Below, one piece after another: positions 24,411-36,368 of a DNA stretch of 64,000 nt. The stretch lies in NCBI RefSeq assembly GCF_024679095.1, contig NC_066570.1, positions 10,609,598 through 10,673,597 of the forward strand, given 5' to 3'. Position 1 is the first letter of the stretch. Every line of letters begins with the position of its first letter. Source of the stretch: Eriocheir sinensis (Eukaryota > Arthropoda > Malacostraca > Decapoda > Varunidae). Below the pieces are notes generated by a model. That model was not told the origin of the DNA. It worked only from the letters and a program-made list of their open reading frames with translations, and did no database searches. A program made the position numbers and the translations under genes.

Positions 24411-24660
24411 TATAGTCCTCCACTAACTGCTCCACAGTGCTCCCACCACCACTGACTGCCCAAGTGTACCGACACAATGACTGGCGGAAGTGGCGGCTGC
24501 CCTCTCTGCCGAACCACCAACTGCTCCACGTATAGTCGTGTAGTTCTACACTAACTGCTCAAAAGCGCTCCCACCACCACTGACTGCCCGACTGTACAAC
24601 CACTAACTGCCGAACCACTAACTGCTCCACAATTACTACATTAAGGGGAGGGGGAAATTC
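24411..24660. repeat. 131-bp-spaced direct duplication
   Basis: CACTAACTGCTC..CGCTCCCACCACCACTGACTGCCC occurs at about 24420 and again at about 24551, with intervening sequence also partly repeated (TATAGTC, CCGAACCACC/TAACTGCTCCAC). Non-coding, upstream of the integrase gene. Confidence 0.7.
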
Positions 24661-24829
24661 AGCCCAGAGGAAGAAATATAGGAAAGGGGGATATTGTAGC
24701 CCAAAGAGGGAAATGGTATCCTGGGTTACTCTTCCCCCTCGGGAAAATGATCCTAGGACACTTTTCCCGGGGGGGGGGGATTGGTCGGGGGGAAAGTCAG
24801 ACTGGTACACCGGTTACCAGCTTAGTTCG
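24661..24829. other. G/C-run-rich stretch, no gene
   Basis: Contains CCCCCTCGGGAAAATGATCCTAGG followed by CCCGGGGGGGGGG (24732-24779), a loose inverted repeat. No gene. Confidence 0.4.
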
Positions 24830-25015
24830 TAAACGCCAACTCCGGCTACATGCGCACGCGACACTCCTTCCGGACGCCGATCTTGCTCACAGGGTTGTTA
24901 TTGTACGAGACAACTCTGAGTGGAGGAGATCAAGGGGATACCCACCTAACTCATGGCTGGGGCAAGTCGCCGGATTCTGAAATGGGTAAGGCAGCTGCGT
25001 GGGAGCATGCTCGTT
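24830..25015 (+). mobile_element. RTE-like LINE, C-terminal fragment
   Basis: Plus-strand frame VRKRQLRLHAHATLLPDADLAHR, then RDNSEWRRSRGYPPNSWLGQV and WVRQLRGSMLV: the [17 protein letters not shown] motif of the family's C-terminus with decay. It is a diverged direct repeat of the second half of the next feature. Confidence 0.75.
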
Positions 25016-25059
25016 GAACATGAGCATATGCCGATGTTGATATCTATGCAGGCGGACAA

Positions 25060-25455
25060 AGATTCGAATCTTTAAAGTCACTTATGCTCCCTGTCTTACA
25101 GTATGGCTGTGAAACATGGAGACTGATTAGTGACTTGGAGAGGTGTGTCCATGTTTTTGGTATTAAATACCTCCGCAGGATCATGGGGTATCGTTGGAAT
25201 GAGTTCGTGCCCAACAAGCTACTACGCGATAAAACTGAATAGAGGCCTGATCCGAAAGCGCTAACTCCGGATGTATGGACACGTTGCACGCCTCCCGAAC
25301 GTCATTCCTGCTCATAGAGATGTTTCTACACAATACTAACCTGATTAGAGGAAACCAAGGGACGCCCACGCAACTCAATACTCGGGTAAGTAGATCGATC
25401 AGAAGGGACCTGGGATGGATAGGGCAGTTGGGTGGGAGCTTGCTCGGGGGACCGT
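25060..25455 (+). mobile_element. RTE-like LINE, C-terminal fragment
   Basis: Plus-strand frames give LMLPVLQYGCETWRLISDLERC, VHVFGIKYLRRIMGYRWNEFV, then GCMDTLHASRTSF.. and LEETKGRPRNS in shifted frames. LPVLxYGCETW and the RRIMGYRW block are diagnostic of RTE polymerases. Dead copy. Confidence 0.8.
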
Positions 25456-25491
25456 CGGGAGTGGAATCGGTAAGTCATTGAAGCGACGCGA

Positions 25492-25575
25492 CCCCGAGTG
25501 TATTACCCCGTTAGTTAAGCTGCCTTATATAGGCCAACCGGCCTCTTGCAGACTCCTTATGTTCTTATGTTCCTA
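25492..25575 (+). mobile_element. 3' terminal fragment of a LINE-B-type element
   Basis: AAGCTGCCTTATATAGGCCAACCGGCCTCTTGCAGACTCC matches the 3' end of LINE-B (40079-40120). It keeps the AGGCC-AACC-GGCCT stem-loop and the TTATGTTC-like tail. It is all that remains of the copy. Confidence 0.75.
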
Positions 25576-25748
25576 TGTACCTTTTCGACATGATTTATTA
25601 TCGTCCATACCAACAGAATGAGTACGACACACATTGCTTTTTGTGCACAAGGGACAAAACTCCTTCCTTACTAGGATAACCGGTGACATGCGCCGGCCTC
25701 CAACGTAGCCTAGGAGTACCGCACATGTCGGGGCAATGGTATTTATAA
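25576..25748. other. unique sequence, nothing recognised
   Basis: About 170 bases, no coding frame or repeat identified. Confidence 0.4.
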
Positions 25749-26069
25749 TTCTTTTTTTACGTTCTGCCTACGGCGCCGGTAGGCTTTCTTGGCGGGCCTG
25801 ATCCTTGGCCCCAGCCCGTTGTGTAGACAAGTATTTATACTGGGGCCATTTTGATTGGATCATGCTGTCCCCCAGAGCTCATATTTGATGCTTATTTTAG
25901 AGAGAATATAGAGTCTGGGTTGATAGGTGGTCTTTAGGACACTATGTGTGTACGCTTAGAACACTCGGCGGTGACTGAAAAAATCCATCTTGTGGCGGCG
26001 GATGGGACGCGAACCCGGGCCCTCCTGGACATCGCGCCTGCGCGCTAACCACCCAGGCATCGCCTCCCC
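25749..26069 (-). mobile_element. tRNA-derived SINE, family B, full-length copy
   Basis: On the minus strand: tRNA-like head from 26069 with A box TGGTTAGCGCG and B box GGGTTCGCGTCCC, then TTTTTTCAGTCACCGCCGAGTG, GTCCTAAAGACCACC and TATCAACCCAGACTC. The body continues with AATCAAAATGGCCCC and CGGGCTGGGGCC, ending GCCTACGGCGCC and ACGTAAAAAAAG (25749). This copy shows the whole structure: head about 75 bp, body about 230 bp, A-rich end. Confidence 0.85.
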
Positions 26070-26835
26070 TAATGGTTTACTTTATGTCAATGTATTTAGC
26101 TGTTGACGGAAATCTGTTTGTAAAATTTATATCCCGTTATATCTCATATGTCATTAGAGATATGTTACTAATTTTGGGGTCTTTTAACAATAAGATTATT
26201 ATAATTCAAATAAATTTGTGATGGCAAATCAAATAATTGGAGAAATTTAATACCAGTGACGTCTCTCCGAAGTGGTAAGAAGTGACGTTACATGTCGGAG
26301 CTCTAAAGCAAAGCCTCTCCGTAAGTGACTCCACGTACACAGACACGCCCAAAGCTTTCTATTCAACCAGGCACCGACATGTCTACATCTAAATTTCTCT
26401 ACTGACTCGCCTGTCCACAACCATCATGGGTAATTTTTGTTGTACATATGCACATAAATTTCAGTACAAAACTCAATGTAGCATTAATAAATTACACTGT
26501 CCATGACCCGAGAGGATCTACAGGGACCCGAACTGCTGGCTTGCAATCTTCCAAAGCTTCACCCGTTCTATCTATCCAGATCTAAGTATATTGATTTAAT
26601 TTTCCCTTGTGGTTTTCGGGCGATTGATATATCATCGAATTCCCTTTACATACTACGTATCCGATTTTTGTACCGCTCAACTTTGGTCTACCACATCGAG
26701 ATCACGTAAGTATTGTTATTTAGTGGTAGATGGGGTTGGGAATTGTTTATTAGAATTTGAAGCATGTCACCAAATCCGTATCCAAGCATTTTTTATACAG
26801 TAAAGGAAACAACTCAACATTAAAAAAAAAAAAAC
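26070..26835. other. unique sequence with a weak exon candidate
   Basis: A plus-strand frame 26503-26707 (MTREDLQGPELLACNLPKLH...) ends at a good donor, AC|GTAAGTATT (26706-26707 boundary), and an acceptor-like TTTCAG lies at 26464. Product not recognised, and no conservation signal can be judged. An A-run pair (26821-26855) marks the border with LINE-A. Confidence 0.3.
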
Positions 26836-28062
26836 ATTAATGAAAAAAAACCCCGCAAATCACTGCTCCTATTAAAAAGAGAGTTAAGAGGAGTGGCCAA
26901 ATGAGAGGTCAAGTTCGGGAGGATACCCTCCTCTTGAAAGAGTTCAAGTCGTAGGTACGATACAGATAAACGAAGATTGTTCCAGAGTTAATCAGCGTAG
27001 GGGATGACAGAGTAAAGATGCTGGTTAACTCTTGCATAAGGGATTTTGGACAGGAAAGGGATGAACTTGAGTAGAAAGTCGTGTGCTGCGGGGCCGCGGG
27101 AGGGGAAAAGGCATGCAGTTAGCAAGTTCAGAAGAGCAGTCAGCGTGAAAATATGGTTAGCAGATATAAAGAGATGCAACATGGCGGCGGAGTTTAAGAG
27201 GTAAAAGACTATCAGCTAGAGGAGGGGAGTTGATGAGACGAAGAGCCTTAGCTTCTACTCTGTCCAAAAGAGCTGTGTGATTGGATCCCCCCACACGTGA
27301 GGTGCATACTCCATAAGAGGACGAACAAGGCCCCTGAATATGAAAAGCAACTGTGCGAGGGAAAAGAACTGGCGGAGACGGTACATAACGCTCAACTTCG
27401 AGGAAGCTGATTTAGTGAGAGAAGAGATGTGAAGTTTTTTTTGTGATCGGGGGAGCCCAACGGAGAGAACAGTTTGACAGAGTTAGCAGAAGGGTTAGAG
27501 GTAAGGAAGAGGTCTAGTATGTTGGGCCTGTCTCCAAGACGGTCGGGAATCGTGTAGGGTACTGAACCAACTGCTCTAAATCGTTGAGGAGAGCAAAGTT
27601 GTAGGCTTGTTCACCAGGCTGGTCAGTGAAAGATGATGAAAGCCAAAGCATGTGGTGAACATTGAAATCTCCCAAGATGGAGATTTCAGCAAAGGGAAAG
27701 TGGGTCAAGATGTGCTCCACTTTAGAGTTCAAATAGTACAAGTAGTCAAAGAATTTTACATTGTTAGTAGAGTTAGATGAGAGATAAACAGCATAGATGT
27801 ATTTAGTAATAGAATGACAATGAAGTCTTAGCCAGATGGTGGAAAATTCTGAAGAGTCAAGGTCGTGGGCACAAGAGCAAGTAATGTCGTTGCGCACGTA
27901 GTCGCAACATCCAGCCTTGGATTGAAATTTAGGATAGAGATAGTAAAAGGGAACAGTGTAGAAATTGCTGTTAGAAACATGTGATTCGGTGAGAAAGAGA
28001 AAGTGAGGTTTAGAGGAGGAGAGTTAGTGTTCCACAGATTGAAGATTAGGACGAAGACCACG
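26836..28062 (-). mobile_element. LINE-A copy 3, internally deleted
   Basis: The minus-strand 5' part (28062-27440) covers the endonuclease: FLTESHV, GDFNVHHMLW, SPLGS. It then joins directly to the thumb/C-terminal part (27437-26860: RPLMEYAPHVWG, RGPAAHDF) at about 27438. About 1.5 kb including all RT catalytic motifs are deleted. Its 5' side is cut by insertion of copy 4 at 28063. Confidence 0.8.
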
Positions 28063-31000
28063 AATGTTGCAGATTTTTTTTTTACAGCTAAGGAGACAGT
28101 TCAAGGGTGTAAATAAAAAAAAAAGCCCGCTACTCACTGCTCCCGAACAGAGGTCAAAGGAGTGTCCAAAAAGAGAGGTCAATTTCGGGAGGAGAGGTGT
28201 CCTGATACCCTCCTCTTGAAAGAGTTCAAGTCGTAGGCAGGAGGAAATACAGATGAAAGAAGATTGTTCCAAAGTTTACCAGCGTGAGGGATGAAAGAGT
28301 GAAGATGCTGGTTGACTTTTGCATAAGGGGTTTGGACAGTATAGGGATGAGCATGAGTAGAAAGTTGTGTGCAGCGGGGCCGCGGGAGGGGGGGAGGCAT
28401 GCAGTTAGCAAGTTCAGAAGAGCAGTCAGTATGAAAATATTGATAGAAGATGGAAAGGGAGGCAACATGGCGGCGGAATTTGAGAGGTAGAAGACTATCA
28501 GTATGAGGAGGAGAGCTGATGAGACGAAGAGTCTTTGACTCCACTCTGTCAAGGAGAGCTGTGTGAGTGGACCACCCCCACACATGAGATGCATACTCCA
28601 TACGAGGGCGGACAAGGCCCCTGTAAATGGATAGCAAATGTGCGGGGCAGAAGAACTGGCGGAGACGGTATAGAACGCCCAGCCTCGAGCAAGCTGATTT
28701 AGTAAGAGATGAGATATGAAGTTTCCAGTTGAGATTTTGAGTTAAGGATAGACCGAGGATGTTTAGTGTTGAGGAAGGTGATAGCTGAGTGTTGTCAAAG
28801 GATAGGGGATAGTTGTTTGGAAGATTGTGTCGAGTGGATAGATGGAAAAACTGTGTTTTTGAGGCGTTAAAGGACACCAGGTTCCTCTTGCTCCAATCGG
28901 AAATAATAGTAAGGTCTGAGGCTAAGCGTTATGTTGCCTCCGGCCTTGAATCGTTAAGTTCATGTAGGGTGGGTCTTCTATTAAAAGAAGTTGAGTAATG
29001 CAGAGTGGAGTCATCGGCGTAAGAATGGATAGGATAGTTCGTTTTGGAAGGAAGATTATCAACGAACAACAGAAAAAGAGTGGGAGATAGGAAAGAACCC
29101 AGTGGGACACCACTGTTAATAGGTTTAGGGGAAGAACAGTGGCCGTCTACCACAGCAGAAATAGAACGGTCAGAAAGGAAACTGGAGATGAAGGTACAGA
29201 GAGAAGGATAGAAACCGTAGGAGGGTAGTTTGGAAAGCAAAGATTTGTGCCAGACCCGGCTAATGGCAGAGGATGACCAAGAGTCAGTTAGGAAGGCAAG
29301 GCGATCACCAGTAGAACGCCCCCTGTGGAACCCATACTGGCGTTAATGATAGAAGGTCAAAAGTGGAAAGGTGTTTTTGAATCTTCCGGTTAAGGATTGA
29401 TTTAAAAGTTTTAGATAGGCAAGAAAGTAAAGCTATAGGACGGTAGTTTGAGGGATTGGAGCGGTCACCATTCTTAGGCACAGGCTGTACGAAGGCATAC
29501 TTCCAGCATGAAGGAAAGGTAGATGTTGACAGGCAGAGACGACAGAGTTTGACCAGGCAGGGTAACAGCACGGAGGCACAGTTTTTAAGGACAATAGGAG
29601 GCACTCCATCAGGTCCATAAGCCTTCTGAGGATTGAGGCCAAAGAGTGCATAGAAAACATCATTTTGAAGAATCTTTATAACAGGCATAAAGGAGTCAGA
29701 GGGGGGATGAGTAGGAGGAATATGCCCAGAATCGTCCAGAGTGGAGTTTATAAAAAAAAGTTTGAGAGAAGAGTTCAGCCTTAGAGATAGATGAGACGGC
29801 AGTGTTGCCGTCAGGACTGAGGAGTGGAGGAAAAGATGAAGAAGTGAAGTTGGAGAAGATGTTTTTGGCTAGATGCCAAAAGTCACGGGAAGAGTTAGAG
29901 AAAGCAAGGTTTTGGCATTTTCTATTAATGAAAGAGTTTTTGGTTACTCGGAGAATAGATTTGGCACGATTCCTGCCAGAAATATAAAGTTCATAGTTAG
30001 CATTAGTTTAAAGGCTCTGGTACCTTTTGTGAGCTACCTCTCTATCATTGACAGCACGAGAACAAGCGTGATTAAACCAAGGTTTTTTTTAGCGTGAGGA
30101 GTAGAGAAAGTACGTGGAATGTATGCCTCCATTCCAGAGACAATCACCTCTGTGATGCGCTGAGCACACACAGAGGGGTCTCTATCCTGGAAGCAATAAT
30201 CATTCCACGGAAAATCGGAAAAGTACATCCTCAGGTCGTCCCACCGAGCTGAAGCAAAATGCTAGAAGCATCGCCTCTTTCATGGGTCCAGAAGGTGTAC
30301 AGTAGTGATACGACAGGATACAGAAATAAGATTGTTATCGGAGGAGCCCAACGGAGAGAACAGTTTGACAGAATAAGCAGAAGGGTTTGAGGTAAGGAAG
30401 AGGTCTAGAATGTTGGGCCTGTCTCCATGACAGTCGGGAATACGTGTAGGGTGCTGGACCAACTGCTCTAGATCGTTGAGGATAGCAAAGTTGTAGGCTT
30501 GTTCACCAAGCTGGTCAGTGAAAGAGGATGAAAGCCAAAGCTGGTGGTGAACATAGAAATCTAGTAGGATGGAGATTTCAGCGAAGGGAGAGTGGGTCAA
30601 GATGTGCTCCACTTTAGAGTTCAAATAGTCAAAGAATTTTACATAGTTAGTAGAATTAGGTGAGAGATAAACATCACAGATGTATTTAGTAATAGAATGA
30701 CAATGAAGTCTTACCCAGATGGTGGAAAATTCTGAAGAATCAAGGTTGTTGGCACGAGAGCAAGTGATGTCGTTGCGCACGTGGGCGCAACATCCAGCTT
30801 TGGATTGAAATTTAGGATAGAGATAATAGGAGGGAACAGAGTAGAGATTGCTGTCAGTAGCCTCAGAAACCTGTGTTTCGGTGAGGAAGAGAAGGCGAGG
30901 TTTAGAGGAAGAGAGATGACGTTCCACAGAATGAAAATTAGAACGAAGACCGCGAATGTTGCAGAAATTGAGAAGAAAGAGGTTCGAGGAGTTATCAAGA

Positions 31001-31345
31001 CACCTCTCGGGTCGGCAGCCAGAAGGGGAGTCCTCCCTGGGGGATTTTGTGGTCCCCTCTAAAGCGGGGGATCCGAGGCAGTGTTTTGGTACGCCATTTT
31101 GAAATTTGAATTTTGGGAAAAGGTGTGTATGTTGTGTGAATGTAGTGTGGTGTGGATAGAGTGAGGATCTGTCTTTAGAGATCATGCTGAACTACTCTCT
31201 GGTGTTGATGAGACAATAGGGAAACGGTTAGTGAGGACATGGGAAGGGTCTTTGAAGAGCTTCAGCACCCTCCTCACTTCCCATACATACCTCACCGGGA
31301 GTGGCTTGCGCCCATTTCGGTAGGTGTCCTCCTACCTACTACAGC
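28063..31345 (-). mobile_element. LINE-A copy 4, near full length
   Basis: Runs on the minus strand from a 5' UTR at about 31345 to the poly(A) (T-run at 28072-28082). It is the only copy with both natural ends and defines an element of about 3.3 kb with one long polymerase ORF and no recognisable ORF1. It was inserted into older LINE-A sequence (copies 3 and 5 on its flanks). Confidence 0.85.
28179..31185 (-). pseudogene. LINE-A endonuclease-reverse transcriptase, copy 4
   Basis: Endonuclease 31185-30280: [26 protein letters not shown] (Glu), [11 protein letters not shown] (normally GDFNVHH, so the Asp-Asn motif is damaged), [11 protein letters not shown] (normally SSDHN). RT 29688-28179: PVPKNGDRSNPSNYRPIA, GVPLGSFLSPTLF (motif B, normally GVPQGS), SYADDSTLHYS intact, then thumb RPRMEYASHVWG and terminal FKRRVSGHLSSRN. 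At least four frameshifts or stops separate the parts (about 28900, 29260, 29720, 30270). Clearly inactive. Confidence 0.85.
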
Positions 31346-31548
31346 CGATTTTGAGTTAAGGATAGACATAGGATGTTTAATGTAGAAGAAGGTGATAGCT
31401 GAGTGTTGTCGAAGAATAGGGAATATGTGTTAGGAAGACTGTGTCGAGTTGATAGGTGGAGAAATTGAGTTTTTGAGGCACTGAAGGATATCAGGTTCCT
31501 TCTGCCCCAATCGGAAATGACTGCAAGGGCTGAGGTAAGCGTTCTGCA
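31346..31548 (-). mobile_element. LINE-A copy 5, short RT fragment
   Basis: The minus-strand fragment covers the region just after YADD: ISDWGRRNLISFSASKTQ, FLHLSTRHSLPNTY, LSPSSTLNI. It abuts the 5' end of copy 4. Confidence 0.75.
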
Positions 31549-31800
31549 TTTATAGTTATTGTTCTTTGAAACCCATTAAAGTTTTCAGCAACTGGTCCTT
31601 CGAACCGGATACGGCCTTATTCGTTTCTCCCGACCATTGCAGAAAGTCTAGTGTTAACAACCTGCCCATATTTCCAAGTGGCCTATATATGGCATTCCCT
31701 TGTCAGCTGTTACACTCTTAGGTCCCGAACGGAACCTTTACCGTTTGTGAACATGGAATTGATTCGCTGTGGCGGGGCCCAGGCTGATACATTTTTTTGA

Positions 31801-32209
31801 GTATCCCCAGTTCCGGGAAGTAGTGAAACCAGGGTACCACTTGGTGATTGTCATGGTGAGGGCAATGATATTAACGCCGAGACAGATGGGGAATGGCCGT
31901 CAGCTGTCCTATTTGAGATTCATGAGACAATCAAATCTTGTGGTGCCACATGTGTTCCGCGCACCATTGAGAAGAGAGTATATCCAACCAACCATCCACG
32001 TTGTGTCGACCATGAAGTCTTTAATGGAATCATGAATAATGCCAACAAAAAAAAACTGACTAAAAGACTTAAGGGAAAAATTATTCATTTAGGTGGGAAG
32101 ACTTACCCTGTGGCTCTACGGGTCGTGGACGGTGTTCATCCAACGTGGGAAAGCAGACACCACATTTGGTACAAAACTAGAGGGGCAATTAAATTTCATT
32201 ATGAGCAGT
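31801..32209 (+). other. unrecognised open frame of about 135 codons without ATG
   Basis: The frame from 31801 reads VSPVPGSSETRVPLGDCHGE, later IHETIKSCGATCVPRTIEKR, KKKLTKRLKGKIIHLGGKTY and PVALRVVDGVHPTWESRHH, stopping at 32207-32209. It has protein-like composition (three Cys, Lys/Arg patches) and no stops, but no start codon in frame and no visible splice acceptor. It lies between the BEL leader and the Gag-like frame. It may be part of the element or a captured exon. Function unknown. Confidence 0.4.
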
Positions 32210-32328
32210 GAACAGCTAAATTAAATTAAGCATTTTTGAAATTTGGTAATATTTACCTCCCTTGTCGTTGATCGGTTCGCTCATGTGCTTTCCTCTTTCG
32301 GGCGTGTTATTCTTCAGTTTAATTCAGT

Positions 32329-34994
32329 ATGTCTACCAGAAGGAAAACTGCAGGCCACAAGGCTGACTGCGCAACTCTTTGTGACAAAATTACTCAAAAA
32401 CTCCAGAGTCTTAGCGTGGATCAAACACAATTAAAGACTCGGAGCCGCCTGATAGAAAACCAATGAACAGCTTTTGGGCAATTATATGATTCCCTTTGTG
32501 ATGAAATACAGGATGAATAAGAATTAAGTAAAGTCATCATGGAAAAGGCTACATTAGAAGAATATCTCTTTTAGATCTTAACTCAAATTAATTCATCCTT
32601 GGTTTTGGAGTCAGAACCTTAAGTGAGTTTGAAACAAGTTTTGGATCTACCCAAAACTTAATTACCGGGTTCGACTGGAAATTTTCAGAGTGGGATTATT
32701 TTGCAGATAGATTCTCCGTTATTGTCGATACTAGACCAGAACTGAGCCCCGTAAACAAACTCAACTCTCTGAAGTGAGCACTTAACCCGTGGGCTTGGGC
32801 TATGGGACAGCCGAGAAGTGGCCGAGAAACGTCAACCTTACACTGCATTTTGAGACTATGAAAAGAGCATGGAACGTACATCAGAGTACTCCTCTCATAA
32901 CCATAAAGCCGTTAAAAATATTTACTTTTACTCAAACTCCATTCTTTTTGGGTGGTGTTTGTTACAAAATAAACAGTCTCGTGACGCGTGGCATCTAGCC
33001 GAGAGTCGCTTGTTGTCTACTTTAGAGAATTTGACGAAAGATTACTGTATGGATAGCTAATTTAGTCTGTCATGACCTTACAGTGCCACCTATGACAAAT
33101 TAGCCCACCTCAAGACCACTCACCCACCACATTGACCCAGGCCATGCGTGGCGGGTTGCTCTATGCCGCCAGCGTCTACAATTAGCTCGAATTAGGAGTT
33201 TTGAGCCGACCCCAAACGGGGTCCGCCGTTTCAGGGGACCGACTTGCGGGAGCCCAAAAATGGGTACCGCCGACGCTGCCGGGTTAAAGCCAAAAGGCTT
33301 ATTGACGGGTTTAGTCTTGAGGATGATAGTTTTGCAAATGCTATGAAATTATTCAAACACCTATAATAATCCCAAAAGGAAGCGAAATGAGTTTGCATTG
33401 CAGTTAATGCACATCAAATCTCCCAGTCAAAATGTAAGCTCATTGTTAGAATTTCGGGCCCAAATAGAGTGTACCCTCATGAAGCTAGAGAACTTTGGAT
33501 GCTATTTAGACAGTTCTAGTAGACTCATCTCCCCAGTATTGATGGAAAAAATTACCCAGCAAGACGGTGATGATACAACGGAAAACTGATGAAGATTACC
33601 CTAACTTACAGGATATCAGAGATCCACTTCTCAAAGTTATATAATTCATTCGGAGTCTAAAGACCCTGATCTTAAATCTGAGGAGGGGGCAAAACCAATG
33701 GTCACTAAAGATAGAACCATCCCAAGTAAAGCCAGTGCTAAGATCTATCATACTCAAGGAACTTCCGGTAATCCATCCAGCCGTGATTCATAAACTCAGT
33801 TAGCAAAATTATTGCCTGCTAAGAATGAATCAGCTCTCCGATTAAGTTGCATTTTATGTGGCTGAACACACTTGACTAAAAACTGCGACAATTATCTCGA
33901 CCTCCCCAACCAGGTCAAGGGATTCGAAAAGTCAGGATGGTGTGGTCGATGCACCTGCAAGCACCAATCTGATCAATGTAAATTTAATTAAGAAAAAAAT
34001 TCGAGCTACAAATATGGCGTTCACCATAATGTGTGATAATAATACCAAGAGCATCAACTCTCATTTTTTTCAGCCACTCCCACAGATAGTTATGACGTTT
34101 CCACTGACCTTCCAGTGGGAACAGTCACTGTGATGACGAACAAAATTTAAATCCAGGCTAGGGCTCGCTATGACCAAGGCTCCCAAATAACATTTATATC
34201 CCAAAGTATGGTAGAACACCTAAAATTAATGAAAAGTGGTACTACTAATTTACAACTTTCAGGTTTCGTCAGTGAGATGGAAATAAATGAAAATTATTTA
34301 CCATTGAAACTGGCTGGAAATACATTGGATTAGAAGCAACAGTAAGGGAAACTCAACCCAGCCCCCTAACAGTAGACGGTGTGGGAAACTGCCTAAACTG
34401 CTCACAAAATCAACTGATAAGTCTTTCAGTCCTACTCTAACTGATCACATAGAAAAGATAGACCTTCTCATTGGTACAGACTACTACCCACAAATAGTGA
34501 GAAGCCTCATTAAGCTAAAGGGGATTAACTTCCTGTGAGTTCAAGGTAGTTTAATCCCTTACGATAATATACCTGCCAAATTTATGAATAAACCATATGA
34601 TGCTAGAGTCGGCATGGTCACCAATGTCTGTATTCAGCCCACACTTAATTCAGAGATACCTGACATTTCAATTTTTTGAAATCTGGATATTATTGTTATT
34701 AAGGCGGAACAGGTCACTAATTGAAGAAGCCTTTGTGCTGGAAAATTATGCCAAAACTGTTAGATATAGTGACGTTCAATATTGGGTCTGACTTCCCTGG
34801 AAGGTCACCCGACCTTTTTACTAACTTTTAATTAGCCCTGAATCGGCTGAATTCGAATTCGAAAAAACACATAAAAGACAGGAGGATCTACTGGACAGGT
34901 ATGACCAAATAATTGAAGATCAACTGGATGAGGAATTTATTGAGAGGGTAAATCATGCACAGGTGGGGGAAAACACCTATTATATTCCTCATTT
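32329..34994 (+). pseudogene. BEL/Pao Gag-protease polyprotein remnant
   Basis: Would have encoded the capsid and protease of a BEL element. The visible order (Gag core, zinc knuckle, aspartic protease with D-Q-G-S in place of the usual D-x-G-S, start of RT) is canonical. Numerous stops (for example after SRLIENQ at about 32466) and a stretch of about 230 bp without family similarity (33060-33290) show it is dead. Confidence 0.65.
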
Positions 34995-36368
34995 GGCTTT
35001 TGAATCAATCCTTAAGCTGAAGATTCAAAAGCACCTTTCCACCTCTCACCTTCTATCTGATCGCCAGTATGGGTTCCGCAAGGGGCGTTCAACTGGCGAT
35101 CTTCTTGCTCTCTTAACTGACTCTTGATCATCCTCTCTTAGCCGTTTCGGTGAAACTTTCTCAGTTGCGCTAGACATATCGAAAGCTTTCGATAGAGTCT
35201 GGCACAACTCTTTGCTTTCTAAACTGCTCTCTTTCAGATTCTATCCTTCTCTCTGTTCCTTTATCTCCAGTTTCCTTTCCGGCTTTTCTATATCTGCTGT
35301 GGTACTCAGTCATGGTTCTTTCCCTAAATTTATTAACAGCAGTATTCCACAGGGCGCTGTCCTATCACCCACTATCTTCCTGTTATTCATCAAAGATCTT
35401 CTTTCCATAACAAACTGTCTTACCCACTCATACGCTGACGACTCCACTCTGCATTATTCAACCATCTGAATAGGAATTATAAGACTCCAGATTGGAGGCT
35501 GCAGAACGCGTGACCTCAGACCTTGCAATCATTTCATATTGGGGTAAAAGGAATCTTGTGTCCCTTAATGCCTCAAAAACCCAATTTCTTCACCTATCAA
35601 CTCGACACAATCTTCCAAACATCTCTCCCTATTCTTCAACAACACGCAGCTGTCACCTTCAACATTAAACATTGTCGGTCTATCCCTAACTCAATATTTT
35701 AACTGGAAATTTCACATACCTTTTCTCACTAAATCAGCTTCTTCGAGTTTGGGCGTTCAGTATCGTCTCCACCAGTTCTTCTCCCCCGCACAGTTGCTAT
35801 CCATATACAGGGGCCTTGTCCGCCCTGGTATGGAGTATGCATCTCATGTGTGAGGAGGCTTCACTCACACAGCTCTCTTGGACAGAGTAGAGTCTAAGGC
35901 TCTTCGTCTCATCTGCTCTGTTCCTCTTTCTGATAGTCTTCTACTTCTTAAATTCCATCGCGATGTTGCCTCTCTTTCTATCTTCTATCAATATTTTCAC
36001 GCTGACTGCTCTTCTGTACTTGTTAACTGCATGCCTCACCCCCTCCCGCGGCCTCGCCGCACACGACTTTCTACTCAAGCTCATCCCTTTACTGTCCTAA
36101 TCCCTTACGCACGAGTTAATCAATATCTTCACTTTTTCATCCCTCACTCAGGTAAACTCTGAAACAGTCTTCCTTCATCTGTATTTCCTCCTGCCTACAT
36201 CTTGAACTCTTTCAAGAGGAGGGAATCAGGACACCTCTCTTCCCGAAATTGACCTATCTTTCGGCCACTCCTCTGAACTCTTTTACAGGAGCAGCGAGTA
36301 GCGGGCTTTTTTTTTCATTATTGTTTCTTTTTTTTGCCACTGAGCTGTCTCCACTGCTGTAAAAAAAA
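34995..36368 (+). mobile_element. LINE-A copy 6, RT and 3' end
   Basis: Starts at FESILKLKIQKHLSTSHLLS, then YGFRKGRSTGDLLALL, ALDISKAFDRVW, a decayed motif B (SSIPQGAVLSPTIF) and SYADDSTLHYSTI. The thumb has many stops (for example a TGA in the ASHVWG position), and copy 6 ends with GAGCAGCGAGTAGCGGGC and a short A run at 36360-36368. It is inserted in the BEL pol region. Confidence 0.85.

Larger units (their letters stand above)
31549..34994 (+). mobile_element. BEL/Pao-type LTR retrotransposon, gag-protease part, decayed
   Basis: Region markers in order: AACTGGTCCTTCGAACCGGATA near 31590 (typical of the BEL gag leader), a Gag-like frame at 32329 (MSTRRKTAGHKADCATLCDK), and Gag core FALQLMHIKSPSQNVSSLLEFRAQIECTLMKLENFG (33390-33500). 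Then come a degenerate CCHC knuckle (CILCG..HLTKNCDNYL, about 33850), protease-like YDQGSQITFISQSMVEHL (about 34170), LLIGTDYYPQIV (34470) and an RT lead-in YDQIIEDQLDEEFIERVNHA (34900-34960). Stops are frequent. The RT and RNase H are gone; LINE-A copy 6 starts at 34995 and an integrase scrap follows it. LTRs not identified. Confidence 0.7.

Noticed and set aside
28284..28490. Plus-strand frames of 60-130 codons inside the minus-strand LINE-A copies (also 29802-30097, 47406-47813, 58141-58338, 58965-59207)
   Set aside because: They recur as antisense shadows in every LINE-A copy and have no independent motif.
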